From assembly GCF_029360585.1 (NCBI RefSeq), contig NZ_JAQZSJ010000028.1, positions 1 through 53,712 on the forward strand: a stretch of 53,712 nucleotides of DNA, in the 5' to 3' direction. Source of the stretch: Cohnella caldifontis (GTDB lineage: Bacteria; Bacillota; Bacilli; Paenibacillales; Paenibacillaceae). Made by a program: the position numbers and the translations under genes. This document shows, one piece after another, positions 26,911 through 35,528 of the stretch (position 1 is its first letter; each line of letters opens with the position of its first letter). The notes beneath the pieces are model-generated. The model was not told the DNA's origin. It did not search any database and saw only the letters and a program-made list of their open reading frames with translations.

Positions 26911-27093
26911 TAACGGACACCGCAGCCTTTATTTGCCGCAAAATCTTCATTCTCGAAATGTAACGGACAGGAGAGCCCTTATCGACCACGATTCGCGGTT
27001 GAAAGGGGCATTTTCCCCCGAATAAGTGCGACTGTGTCCGTTAGAACACGAAAGGTCGCGGTTTATTCTAAATAGCGGCCGCTGTGTCCGTTA
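26911..27093. repeat. Symmetric array of four 50-bp units
   Basis: TAACGGACA occurs at 26911 and 26961 on the plus strand and, inverted, ending at 27093 and 27043. The spacing within each pair is exactly 50 bp. Each unit also shares a GCC-type block followed by TTAT at positions about 19-22. The two pairs point toward each other, so the whole is a large imperfect palindrome. It lies in non-coding, decayed sequence. Dispersed intergenic repeat is the best guess. Confidence 0.7.
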
Positions 27094-27154
27094 AACCTAT
27101 CGCTTCCTCGTTTTCCGGTCGATCGTATGCGAAATGGTCAGTCGTAGAAAAAAA

Positions 27155-27501
27155 TCTCGGTAGTTTGGCCTCTGCTGACTTCTCACAGCAAGCTTTACTC
27201 CGTCTTTCGAATGGTCTACTCGAAGCATGCGAGATCTCCCCGGGTAAGAGCGATGACCTTCCCCTCATCCATCTGCCGCATTTACATGATGAGATCCTGG
27301 CGTATTGGACTTCGCTTTGTCGTGCAAGCTTATCCGTCTCACCATGCCTTATACGTGATTTCTGTACGTCAGACCGAGGGTTTGCCTCCGGCTTCCTTCA
27401 GATTCCGCCTCGCTGCGGACACCCTGCCCTTGGCTTACAGTTCCTACTGCCAAGCCTCTAGCGGACTTTCACCGCCAAGTTATCGCCCATGCCGGGCGCA
27501 C
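27155..27501 (-). mobile_element. Truncated group IIC intron (5' part)
   Basis: Read on the minus strand, it begins GUGCGCCCGGCAUGGGCG at 27501, close to the 5' end of the Oceanobacillus iheyensis group IIC intron as I remember it. It continues with the matching landmarks GGUGAAAGUCCGC, GGGUGUCCG, GGAAUCUGAAGGAAGC, GGCAAACCCUCGGUCUGA, CUUACCCGGGGAG and AAGUCAGCAGAGGCC. These cover domains I to III in order. No reverse transcriptase frame and no domain V or VI follows, so it cannot splice on its own. It sits three bases after the T-run of the GH43 operon terminator, which is the known target preference of class C introns. The left boundary is uncertain. Confidence 0.85.
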
Positions 27502-27504
27502 ACG

Positions 27505-27542
27505 AAAAAAGAGAGCTTGCCGCTCTTCCTGCGGCAGCTCTC
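27505..27542 (-). terminator. Terminator of the hemicellulose operon; intron target
   Basis: The stem GAGAGCTTGCCGC/GCGGCAGCTCTC has one bulge and a 7-base loop. Six T follow on the minus strand (27505-27510). It lies 14 bp past the stop of the last GH43 gene, with the group IIC intron starting immediately behind it. Confidence 0.88.
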
Positions 27543-27555
27543 CTTTTATCCGAAC

Positions 27556-29094
27556 CTAGCCGTCCGTTTCATGCGAAGATAGAGCCGGATTGGCATACCG
27601 AAAATAATCGAAATCGGCATACCCGCCGGGCTGAAGAGTCGCGTAGTTGAACAGCCCGAACCGGTACCCCATGAAATGGTCCAGCGTATACTTCATCTGC
27701 AGCGGCCGGCCGATCGGATGCCACGACGAACCGTCCGCGGAATAATAGAATCGGGCGATATCCGCGCTGTTATCGAAGTCGCAGTCGATCCTCAAATAGA
27801 TGCTGCTGCCTCCGTAGGGAACGCGTTCCGCCGTCTCTTCGCCGCCGTCCGCCCCTTTGACGCACATGGCGACCTCCCGGACTCCGCTCTCCGATACTCG
27901 GATTCCGACGGTGCCGTAATGGCTCTGCAATGCAACGAGCCCGGCGTGGTCCCCCGGCTTCATGCCGGACAGGTCCAAGAGCGTCGTCCCGCTGCACGAC
28001 GGGCCTTCGGTCCGCTGCGTCAGCGTATTGCGGGCGAATTCCGCGCTGCGGGCCGTCCGCCCCGTCTGCAGCCGGAGCCATCCCGGCCGGGCGGTCACGG
28101 ACCACAGCCGGTTGTCCGGATTATGGTTCCATTGCCAGTTCAAAGCCAATCGGTTATCGGCATAGTCGAATTCGTCGCTGATCACGAGCGGTTTCGGTTC
28201 CGAGTCGGGCAGCGGAACCTCGAATGCGGACGGCGCTTTCCCGCCGACGCCGATCACCGGCCAATCGTCCACCCAAGATACCGGGAACACGCAAGGAATC
28301 CGTCCGACGGCGTCGTGGTCCTGGAACAACACGGCGTACCAGTCGCCGGCCGGCGTATCCACGATGCCGCCTTGCGCGGCGCCGTGGTTGCGGTAGCCCA
28401 GGTCGTCGTCGAGAATCACCCTGCGCTCATAGGGGCCGAGCAGCTCCCGCGATCGGTAGACAAGCTGCCGGCGGCGACGGTTGCCGGTATTCGGCCATTC
28501 GATGAAAAACAGATAATAATAACCGTTGAGCTTATACGCATGGCAGCCTTCGCAGCGCAGCATGATCCCATCCCGCTCCGTCTCGAAGAGCAATCGGTCG
28601 ATGCCGCCCGGCTTCGGAGCCGTCGCGTCCGCCGTCAGCTCCCGGATGCGGATGTCCCCATTGCCGTAGATCACGAATACGCGACCGTCGTCGTCGAACA
28701 ACAAGCTGGGGTCATGATGCAGTCCCGGGATCACGGAGCGTTCCCAGCGTCCGTTCTCGATATCGTCCGTCTGGTAAACATAGAATCGCTGCATGTCGTT
28801 GCTAGAGAAACAGACATAGAACCGCCCGTTATGTTGCCGCAGGCTGGCGGCCCAGGAGCCCTTGCCGTAGATGCCTTTCCCGTCCAGCAAATTGTGGGCG
28901 TCGTTGTCCTCGAGCGTATCGAACACGTAGTTGACGATTTCCCAGTTCTTCAGGTTCGCCGACTTCATGATCGGGCAGCCCGGCACCGTGTGCATGCTCG
29001 TGCTGACCATGTAGAACGCCTCGCCGACGCGGATGACGCAGACGTCCGGGACATCCGCCCACAGAATGGGATTCCGAACCGCCGTCCCGCTCAT
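27556..29094 (-). CDS. GH43 beta-xylosidase / alpha-L-arabinofuranosidase with C-terminal beta-sandwich
   Basis: This 512-residue cytoplasmic enzyme begins with a five-bladed propeller. The three GH43 carboxylates are visible: Asp14 (WADVPDV, base), Asp128 (HHDPSLLFDDDG, pKa modulator) and Glu182 (RCEGCHAYKLNGYYYLFF, acid). From about residue 310 a beta-sandwich follows (ISDEFDYADNRLALNWQWNHNPDNRLW), as in XynB-type beta-xylosidases. It is the last gene of the operon and its ATG overlaps the stop of the oxidoreductase gene by 4 bp. It likely releases xylose or arabinose from imported arabinoxylan oligomers. Confidence 0.93.
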   Translation of the reverse strand: MSGTAVRNPILWADVPDVCVIRVGEAFYMVSTSMHTVPGCPIMKSANLKNWEIVNYVFDTLEDNDAHNLLDGKGIYGKGSWAASLRQHNGRFYVCFSSNDMQRFYVYQTDDIENGRWERSVIPGLHHDPSLLFDDDGRVFVIYGNGDIRIRELTADATAPKPGGIDRLLFETERDGIMLRCEGCHAYKLNGYYYLFFIEWPNTGNRRRRQLVYRSRELLGPYERRVILDDDLGYRNHGAAQGGIVDTPAGDWYAVLFQDHDAVGRIPCVFPVSWVDDWPVIGVGGKAPSAFEVPLPDSEPKPLVISDEFDYADNRLALNWQWNHNPDNRLWSVTARPGWLRLQTGRTARSAEFARNTLTQRTEGPSCSGTTLLDLSGMKPGDHAGLVALQSHYGTVGIRVSESGVREVAMCVKGADGGEETAERVPYGGSSIYLRIDCDFDNSADIARFYYSADGSSWHPIGRPLQMKYTLDHFMGYRFGLFNYATLQPGGYADFDYFRYANPALSSHETDG

Positions 29095-30188
29095 TTCCGC
29101 TCCCGATCCAGCGTCGGCATCGGCGCCGGCCGCTCGCAGGAGCTGGCCATCTCATAGTGCCTGCCGTCCCGCGAAGCGTCGTGGAACCCGTGCATCGCCT
29201 CCAGCACGTGGAACGCCATGTCCCCGTTCGCGCGGTGCTGCCGTCCCTCCGCGATGGCCCGGGCCATATCCACGACCCCGATCCCCCGGTTGTTGTCCGT
29301 ATGGCCGTGCGTGAGCGGAACTTCTTCCCACTCCGGACTGCCGGCGCGGCGCAGCTTCACGACGCCGCCGAAATGGTTCGGATCCGGCACGAGCAGCGTG
29401 CCCTTGCTGCCGAGCACTTCGATGTTCGGCAGCGACGTCCCGCTGGGCGCGTCGAAGCTGGTGATCAGCGTTCCGACGGCGCCGCCCGCGAAGTCGAGCA
29501 CGCCCGCGATATGCGTCGGCGTCTCGACCTGGATCGTCTTCCCGCGTTTCTTCTCGCTCGTGATCGTGCGCTCGGGATAGGAAATGACCGCGGTGCCGGT
29601 GATCCGCCGGATCGGGCCGAGCAGCGTCACGAACGCCGTCAGGTAGTACGGCCCCATGTCGAACAACGGCCCGCCGCCGACCTCGTAATAAAACTCCGGG
29701 TCGGGATGCCAGCTTTCGTGTCCGCCGCAGATCATGAAGCCTGACGCATGGATCGGCGTGCCGATGGCGCCGTCGTCGATCAGCTTGCGGCACGTCTGGA
29801 TGCCGCCGCCGAGGAACGTCTCGGGCGCGCTGGCGAGGCGCAAGCCTTGCTCGCGCGCCAGCTCGAGCATCGCCTTCCCTTCTTCCCTCGTGACCGCCAG
29901 CGGTTTCTCGACGTAAACATGCTTGCCGGCTCTCAGCGCATCCATGGACACGGACGCATGCGCTTTGGGAATCGTCAGGTTGACGACGATGTCGATCTCC
30001 GGGTCGGCGAGCAGCTCGTCCACCGAACAGGCTTTCGCGACGCCGAATTCGGCCGCCCGCGCTTTCGCCCGGTCCAGGTCCAGATCGGCGACCGCCGCGA
30101 GCTCGACTTCCGGATATCCCGACAGATTGGTGCCATAGATTTTACTGATCACGCCGGCGCCGACGATTCCGATTTTGCTCGTTGTCAT
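29091..30188 (-). CDS. Gfo/Idh/MocA family sugar oxidoreductase
   Basis: This 365-residue NAD(P)-dependent enzyme has an N-terminal Rossmann fold (KIGIVGAGVISKIYG), the family EKP motif at 94-96 (VYVEKPLAV), and the C-terminal sheet domain with GGGPLFDMGPYYL. Members oxidise or isomerise sugars, inositols and glycosides. Its position between two GH43 genes suggests a role on a sugar released from hemicellulose. It starts 29 bp after the preceding GH43 gene. The substrate is unknown. Confidence 0.93.
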   Translation of the reverse strand: MTTSKIGIVGAGVISKIYGTNLSGYPEVELAAVADLDLDRAKARAAEFGVAKACSVDELLADPEIDIVVNLTIPKAHASVSMDALRAGKHVYVEKPLAVTREEGKAMLELAREQGLRLASAPETFLGGGIQTCRKLIDDGAIGTPIHASGFMICGGHESWHPDPEFYYEVGGGPLFDMGPYYLTAFVTLLGPIRRITGTAVISYPERTITSEKKRGKTIQVETPTHIAGVLDFAGGAVGTLITSFDAPSGTSLPNIEVLGSKGTLLVPDPNHFGGVVKLRRAGSPEWEEVPLTHGHTDNNRGIGVVDMARAIAEGRQHRANGDMAFHVLEAMHGFHDASRDGRHYEMASSCERPAPMPTLDRERK

Positions 30189-30216
30189 GGGAATGATCCC
30201 TCCGCGTAACGCTCTC

Positions 30217-31197
30217 TTATTCGTAGGGGTTGATCGTGCGGATCGTCCCGTCTTCGTTGTAGAACAGCTCCGTGTATTTGACGCTGCGCAGGTGGTTGAC
30301 GCCGCCCGACAGCGAGCTGTCGTGATAGAACAGATACCACCGGTCTTGGAATTGCACGATCGAATGGTGGGTCGTCCACCCGATGACCGGAGTCAGGATC
30401 GTTCCTTTGAACGTATACGGCCCCATCGGATTCCGGCTCACGGCGTAAACCAGCTTATGCGTGGTGCCCGTGGAATAGGACAGGTAGTACCAGCCGTTAT
30501 GCTTGTGCACCCAAGGGCCCTCGAAATACCGCCGCTCCTCGTCCCCGGCCAGGATCGGGTTGCCTTCCTCGTCCACGATCGAGATTTCCTTCGGCGCGTT
30601 TTGGAAAGACAACATGTCTTCGCTAAGCAACGCGACGCGCGGTCCGAGCGCCGGCTCGTTCTCCGCCGGGCCCTCGGCGTCCGGAACGAACTTGCCCGTC
30701 TGCCATTTCTCCAACTGTCCGCCCCACAGGCCGCCGAAATACATATAGGCTTGGTTATCGTCATCCACCAATACCGCGGGGTCGATGCTGAAGCTTCCTT
30801 CGATATAATTCGGCTGCGGCTTGAACGGACCCGCGGGAGAAGCTCCGGTCGCGACCCCGATCCGGAAAATCCCGTCATGGTCTCTCGCCGGGAAGAACAG
30901 GTAGTAGGTGTCGTTCTTGAACGCGGCATCCGGCGCCCATAATTGTTTGGACGCCCAGGGGATGTCCCGCAGATGGAGCGCTTCGCCATGGTCCACGACC
31001 GGCGATTCGAAGTTGTCCAAGGACAGCACATGGTAATCTTCCATGGCGTACTGGTCCCCGTTGTCATTGTCCGGGCCGTCGTGATCCAGGTCGTGCGACG
31101 GGTAAATATAGATCCGTCCTTCGTATACGTGGGCGGACGGATCCGCCGTATACATGTGGGTAACGAGCGGTTGATTCGGTTTCGGTGCGCTGCTCAT
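30217..31197 (-). CDS. Single-domain GH43 glycosidase
   Basis: This 326-residue enzyme consists of one five-bladed propeller without signal peptide. The catalytic triad is Asp19 (YTADPSAHVY), Asp139 (SFSIDPAVLVDDD) and Glu226 (RYFEGPWVHKHNGWYYLSY). The segment IYIYPSHDLDHD is typical of GH43 beta-xylosidase or arabinofuranosidase members active on short oligosaccharides. It lies in the middle of the hemicellulose operon, with a 94-bp gap upstream that holds a possible -10 box. Confidence 0.93.
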   Translation of the reverse strand: MSSAPKPNQPLVTHMYTADPSAHVYEGRIYIYPSHDLDHDGPDNDNGDQYAMEDYHVLSLDNFESPVVDHGEALHLRDIPWASKQLWAPDAAFKNDTYYLFFPARDHDGIFRIGVATGASPAGPFKPQPNYIEGSFSIDPAVLVDDDNQAYMYFGGLWGGQLEKWQTGKFVPDAEGPAENEPALGPRVALLSEDMLSFQNAPKEISIVDEEGNPILAGDEERRYFEGPWVHKHNGWYYLSYSTGTTHKLVYAVSRNPMGPYTFKGTILTPVIGWTTHHSIVQFQDRWYLFYHDSSLSGGVNHLRSVKYTELFYNEDGTIRTINPYE

Positions 31198-31250
31198 GCA
31201 CGAGTCTCCTTTGGCATCGAGATAGAATGGATTTTGCTTGAATCAAAGCC

Positions 31251-31256
31251 ATTATA
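31251..31256 (-). promoter_or_regulatory. Possible -10 box of an internal promoter
   Basis: TATAAT on the minus strand lies 54 bp before the single-domain GH43 gene. No good -35 is found at 16-18 bp, so this is only a candidate for internal initiation. Confidence 0.3.
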
Positions 31257-31291
31257 CCGTATTTGGGCGGCGATTCCAGCCGTCGTTCCCG

Positions 31292-32314
31292 CTAACGGAA
31301 TGCGAGTCGGCAGAAATGATAGGCACCGTCGTTCCATACCCCGAAATCGTGTACGCCGCCCGGTATGAGAATCCGGCGAAAATCGCCGAGCTTGTCTCCC
31401 GCGGCTTCCGCGAGCCCTTCGATCGCCTGGGCGTAGGGGCCCATGGAAACCTCATCCCGATCGCCGCAGGTCATATACAGCAAATGTAGCTTGTACCCGG
31501 CAGACGCCAGGCTTGCGCCCAGCACCCGACCCTCGGTCGACGTCGGGGCGTTGGAAAACGCGCCTACGTAGGCGAACAAGTCGACCATACCCGGCGCCGG
31601 CACGGTCGTATCCAATCCGTTCCCCCAACCGTGCTTGTCTGGCGTATAGGCGACGGAATCGCATCTGAATCCGCCGAGCACCAAGTTCAGGGACTGCATG
31701 CCCCCCATGGACAACCCGGCGATCGCCCGGTGGAGGCGGTTGTAAGCAATCCCCTCGGCAGACGTATCCGCAATATCCGCGTACGTACGGTAATTCGATT
31801 CGATAAAAGGGATCAGATCGTATCTCAGTTCATAATCGAAATAATAGAAGCCGAGCAGGTTCGTTCCGTCGGCGTCGAAAGCGCAATCCGTCCAATCATG
31901 TGCGGATCGGCCGTTGGGAAAAACGGCGATGAGCGGTTCGATCTCGCCCGCCGCGATCAGGTGGTCCAAAAGACGGCATAGAACCGATTCCCCGTCCGTC
32001 CGCCCATCGTTCTGCAACCACTCGGACGAGTCGCCGCCCACGCCGTGAAGCAGATACAACGCGTTATATCTCTTGTCCCCGTTCTCTTCATAGTCGACGG
32101 GAAGATAGAGTTTGCAGGTCTTGACGATGGCGTCTCCCGCAACGGTTTCCCTTCCCGCTTCCGCGGCATCGACGGGCCGATCCGTCACGAGCTGCCGCGA
32201 CGCGTTGATATAGTTCCGGACCGGATACGCGATTTCGGTCAACGTCCCCCGAACCTCTTTGGGGGCCGCCTTTTGATAGTCCGCCGGAACGGCCTTCCTT
32301 TGCGGATCTTTCAT
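31292..32314 (-). CDS. CE1-type esterase (feruloyl or acetyl xylan esterase)
   Basis: This 340-residue alpha/beta hydrolase is of the esterase D/feruloyl esterase type. The nucleophile is Ser202 in AGLSMGGMQS, the acid is Asp285 or Asp287 in CGDRDE, and the base is His322 in GGVHDFGVWNDG. The oxyanion segment is LYLLHGVGGDSSEW. There is no signal peptide, so it would deacylate imported feruloylated or acetylated xylo-oligomers before the GH43 enzymes act. It sits 27 bp downstream of the first GH43 gene. Confidence 0.9.
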   Translation of the reverse strand: MKDPQRKAVPADYQKAAPKEVRGTLTEIAYPVRNYINASRQLVTDRPVDAAEAGRETVAGDAIVKTCKLYLPVDYEENGDKRYNALYLLHGVGGDSSEWLQNDGRTDGESVLCRLLDHLIAAGEIEPLIAVFPNGRSAHDWTDCAFDADGTNLLGFYYFDYELRYDLIPFIESNYRTYADIADTSAEGIAYNRLHRAIAGLSMGGMQSLNLVLGGFRCDSVAYTPDKHGWGNGLDTTVPAPGMVDLFAYVGAFSNAPTSTEGRVLGASLASAGYKLHLLYMTCGDRDEVSMGPYAQAIEGLAEAAGDKLGDFRRILIPGGVHDFGVWNDGAYHFCRLAFR

Positions 32315-32341
32315 GATCCCTTCCCCGCTTTCCCAGACCGG

Positions 32342-33763
32342 TTACTCCAACGTGAACGAAGCCAGGCTCGCGCCGCCCGCGCCCTTATACGCAAAGTACA
32401 ACGCCTGAATGCCGTCCGGAATGGCGACATCCGCGGTATAGGCCGTCCATATATTCGTGAAATCGACCGGTATCGAACAGAGTGCCGGGCCGTCCCACGA
32501 CGTTTTGACTTCGAAGGCGCCGCGGCAATATCCACGTACCTTGATCGTGACTTTGCGGATCCCCTCGCAGCGGAAATACTTGAACCCGGCCGTCGCGGAA
32601 TCCCTCATATTGGCGATATAGCCGATTTCCTCGTCCCCGTCCCTGCCGTCCTGGGTGATCTTCGGGAACCGGCTGTCCATCCACTCCCCGGGTCCGCCCG
32701 TGTACGGCGCCTCGTCTTTGCAGAACAGGTTGCAGGCCAGGTACGCGGGATATTCTCCCCGGCCGACGAGCGGTCCGCCGTTCGGACCGCAGGAGGTCAT
32801 TTCGACCTGGGGAATCGTCCCGTCCTCCCGGAATCCGATCGGCTCGATGCAGCCTTGCCGGCTGAAATTCGTACCGTTCGTGTGCCGGTGATAGAAGATA
32901 TACCATTGGCCGCCCATTTCCACGATGCTGCCATGGTTGTTGCCGCCGTAATACATCGGTTTGTCCGCCGGTTTGTAAGTATCGATGTGCAGATCGTTGT
33001 TGCTTACGATGACTCCTTGAAAGACGAAGCCTTTCGTTGGGTGCTTGCTCGTCGCGTAGCACAGTTCATGGAAGACGATCGAGGAATAGATGAAATAATA
33101 GGTATCGCCCTTCTTCCGGATGGAAGGGGCCTCGAAAAACTCGTGCCCTTCGAACCCGCTTCCCTGGCTGTAAGGCTCGCTCGGCGCGACGAATACCGGC
33201 TCTTCCAGAATCGTGAGCATGTCCGGTCCCAGCACCGTGGCCATCGCTCCGTGTCTGGATTTGTCCCCTACGGCGCAGAAGCCGGTATACAGGTAGGTCC
33301 GCTCCCCTTCCGTCAATACGCCCGGATCGAATTGCGGCTCGTCGCCCTCCCTTTCTCCCAAACGCGTACCGTCGGCATGCCTGACATAGCCGTAAAACTC
33401 ATACTTCCCTGCCGGCGTGTCGCAGACGGCGACCGATACGACGGAAACCTTATCCAACACGTAATAGAGATAATACCGGCCGTCCGGCCCGACGGTGACG
33501 TCCGGCGCGTACAGGCACATGCGGCCGTCCGGATTCAGCGGGTCGTCCGTTTTCCGGTAAATCACGCCTTCGTACCGCCAGTCGCCCAAATCGTCCACCG
33601 GGGCCGACCAGCACACGTAATCGTTCAAACAATAGGCGTGCCCGTTAAACCGGTCATGGGAACCGTACACGTAGACTCTGCCGTCGAACACGTACGGTTC
33701 GCCGTCGGGAATGTATTCCCAGGAGGGAAGATAAGGATTCAGTCCTTGTTTTTTCGCGGTCAT
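32342..33763 (-). CDS. GH43 glycosidase with C-terminal CBM6-like module
   Basis: This 473-residue enzyme starts at the MTAKKQG methionine behind AGGAGGAAAT; a 50-residue in-frame extension upstream runs into the promoter and is discarded. The catalytic residues are Asp20 (YIPDGEPY), Asp146 (QFDPGVL) and Glu211 (EFFEAPSIRKKGD). From about residue 340 a beta-sandwich follows (KYFRCEGIRKVTIKVRGYCR to ALYFAYKGAGGASL) that resembles carbohydrate-binding family 6. This is the layout of xylosidase or arabinofuranosidase enzymes acting on arabinoxylan. It is the first gene of the operon, driven by element A. Confidence 0.93.
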   Translation of the reverse strand: MTAKKQGLNPYLPSWEYIPDGEPYVFDGRVYVYGSHDRFNGHAYCLNDYVCWSAPVDDLGDWRYEGVIYRKTDDPLNPDGRMCLYAPDVTVGPDGRYYLYYVLDKVSVVSVAVCDTPAGKYEFYGYVRHADGTRLGEREGDEPQFDPGVLTEGERTYLYTGFCAVGDKSRHGAMATVLGPDMLTILEEPVFVAPSEPYSQGSGFEGHEFFEAPSIRKKGDTYYFIYSSIVFHELCYATSKHPTKGFVFQGVIVSNNDLHIDTYKPADKPMYYGGNNHGSIVEMGGQWYIFYHRHTNGTNFSRQGCIEPIGFREDGTIPQVEMTSCGPNGGPLVGRGEYPAYLACNLFCKDEAPYTGGPGEWMDSRFPKITQDGRDGDEEIGYIANMRDSATAGFKYFRCEGIRKVTIKVRGYCRGAFEVKTSWDGPALCSIPVDFTNIWTAYTADVAIPDGIQALYFAYKGAGGASLASFTLE

Positions 33764-33827
33764 ATTTCCTCCTCGTGAAATGCAGCGGATCGCGACGCCG
33801 ACGACGCTTGCAATCGTTTGAGATGAA

Positions 33828-33894
33828 GCTATCTTAAATGATCGATATCCCCAAAACAATGATCGATACTCATCGATTATTGATGAATGCTTAG
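33828..33894 (-). promoter_or_regulatory. Regulon element A: activator-type promoter of the GH43 operon
   Basis: On the minus strand a -10 TAAGAT (33831-33836) and -35 TTGTTT (33854-33859) are 17 bp apart. Directly upstream are two related boxes (ATTCATCAATAATC and ATCGATCATTGTTT) whose starts are 21 bp apart. The whole 67 bp aligns without gaps to elements B and C; 46 positions are identical in all three by hand count. Its upstream end overlaps the stop codon of the regulator 4 gene. Confidence 0.8.
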
Positions 33895-35528
33895 ATGGTA
33901 TTCCTCGCCGCATCGCGATACGCTTGGGGACTCACGCCGGTCGTCTTCTTGAAGAAACGCGTGAAGGAATGCGGCGCCTCGTAACCGACCCGCTCCCCGA
34001 TTTCATGGATTTTCAGATCGGCCCTGGCCAGCAGTTCCTTCGCCTTCCGGATTCGGGCTTCGTCGATGTATTCGGACAGATTCGTGCCGCATTCCTGTTT
34101 GAACAGGCGGGAGAGATACGAGGGGTTGAAATGGAAACGGCCCGCGAGCCGGACAAGGGAAAGATCCTCGCCCAGATGCCCTTCGATGAACGCGCAAATC
34201 CGCTCCACGGCGCCCGCGGCCCGATGGCTCTCGGAACGGCGCCTCAGCGCGAACAGCGTTTCCGCCGTACGGGCGAGATAATCGAAGCCCTCCTGCCAGG
34301 AGGCGAACGAATCGAACCGCATCAGGCCGGCCGCCGGGATCTCGCCGTGCAGCTGCCGCCGGTTCACGTAGGACAGAATGACGAGCGCAACCGAATAAAA
34401 CAGTTCCATCACCTGGATGACGTTGGTCATCCGCCGGCCGTAGACAGGTTCCGAAAGTTCTTTCAAGAGGCCCATGAACGCGTCTTCGCGCCCGCCTTCC
34501 AGGTGACCCGCAAGCAACTCGAACTTTTCGGCCGTCGGCCGATCTCCGCCCGGGACGGACGACACCGCTTGCTCCGCCGATACGGTCATCACCATGCTGG
34601 CCCCGTCTCCCACCCGGTCGTGCTGCAGCTGCCGAATCCATTCGTACGCTTGGGGAAGCGAGTCCCATTCGAACGGCACGTCGCAGATCGTGAAGGCCGT
34701 CTCCATGCCCAGCGTTTCCAAACAAGCCGCCTGGATCAGCTCTAACGTGCCCTCGAGAAAACGAGCCAGGCTTTCGCCGGTCCGATAGTCCTCCGAGATC
34801 CCGGCATCCGGCTGGATGAGCCACATCGGATCCCCGAACCGGTCGATGATGCCGACGGACTTCGTCATGTCGCGCAGGTAATGGTCCCCGAGCAGTTTGA
34901 CGGCGAGCGCCGCTTCCTGCCGGTCGGCGTAGGAAGGTATGGACGGAATCCCGATCAAGCTGCCCAAGACGAGAAGGACCGGCTGCAGGGGATCGAGCGG
35001 AATCTTCAGCTTGCGGAAATCTTCCGAGCGGGTCGAAACCGCGCCGCGTCCCGCGCCGAAAAGCGCATGGCGGAAATAATCCCCGTGCGCCAGCGCTTCC
35101 AGCGTGTTGCGTTGGCTGCGGACCTGCTCCATGAGGTCGTCGATCCGCAAATCCTCATCCAGCTCCCGGATCGTATCCTTTACGGCTTGGACGATTTTGG
35201 GATACCCTTCCGATTTCAACAGGAAACGGACCCCTGCCGTTTGGATGGCTTTATAGACGGGATCGAAGTCGTTGTATCCGGTCAGGAAAATAATCCGGCA
35301 TCTCGGCCAGTTCCGGCGGATCAGGTCCATCAGTTCCAGTCCGTCGATTTCCGGCATGCGGATGTCCGTAAGCACGATATCGATTCTCGTTCGGGTCAGC
35401 CAATCCAGCGCCTCGCTTCCCGAATACGCCTTGCAAAGATCAAGATCCGGGATTTCCAAAGCGCTGAGGATATCGGTCACTCCGTCGGTGATGATATCTT
35501 CGTCGTCGACGACGAGCAGTCTATACAA
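33891..35528 (-). CDS. YesN-type response regulator with AraC domain (system 4)
   Basis: This 545-residue regulator has a receiver with LLVVDDE at the start and phosphoacceptor Asp55 in IVLTDIRMPE. A long middle region and a C-terminal AraC domain (about 440-540) follow, with FHFNPSYLSRLFKQECGTNLSEY and VGYEAPHSFTRFFKK. I set the start at TTG 35528 (M-Y-R-L-L), 6 bases behind GGAGGGGGAAA; it overlaps the kinase gene by 8 bp. It is the nearest regulator to element A and the leading candidate to bind it. Confidence 0.92.
   Translation of the reverse strand: MYRLLVVDDEDIITDGVTDILSALEIPDLDLCKAYSGSEALDWLTRTRIDIVLTDIRMPEIDGLELMDLIRRNWPRCRIIFLTGYNDFDPVYKAIQTAGVRFLLKSEGYPKIVQAVKDTIRELDEDLRIDDLMEQVRSQRNTLEALAHGDYFRHALFGAGRGAVSTRSEDFRKLKIPLDPLQPVLLVLGSLIGIPSIPSYADRQEAALAVKLLGDHYLRDMTKSVGIIDRFGDPMWLIQPDAGISEDYRTGESLARFLEGTLELIQAACLETLGMETAFTICDVPFEWDSLPQAYEWIRQLQHDRVGDGASMVMTVSAEQAVSSVPGGDRPTAEKFELLAGHLEGGREDAFMGLLKELSEPVYGRRMTNVIQVMELFYSVALVILSYVNRRQLHGEIPAAGLMRFDSFASWQEGFDYLARTAETLFALRRRSESHRAAGAVERICAFIEGHLGEDLSLVRLAGRFHFNPSYLSRLFKQECGTNLSEYIDEARIRKAKELLARADLKIHEIGERVGYEAPHSFTRFFKKTTGVSPQAYRDAARNTI

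Noticed and set aside
26732..27025. A 97-codon plus-strand frame starting MQDIEKILEDSQHDYDG
   Set aside because: The first 25 residues look protein-like, but it has no ribosome site, runs into the 50-bp palindromic units and lies in decayed sequence. It may be a gene scrap but no family is recognisable.
27084..27582. Overlapping plus-strand frames across the intron
   Set aside because: They are antisense to conserved intron RNA structure and have no start signals.
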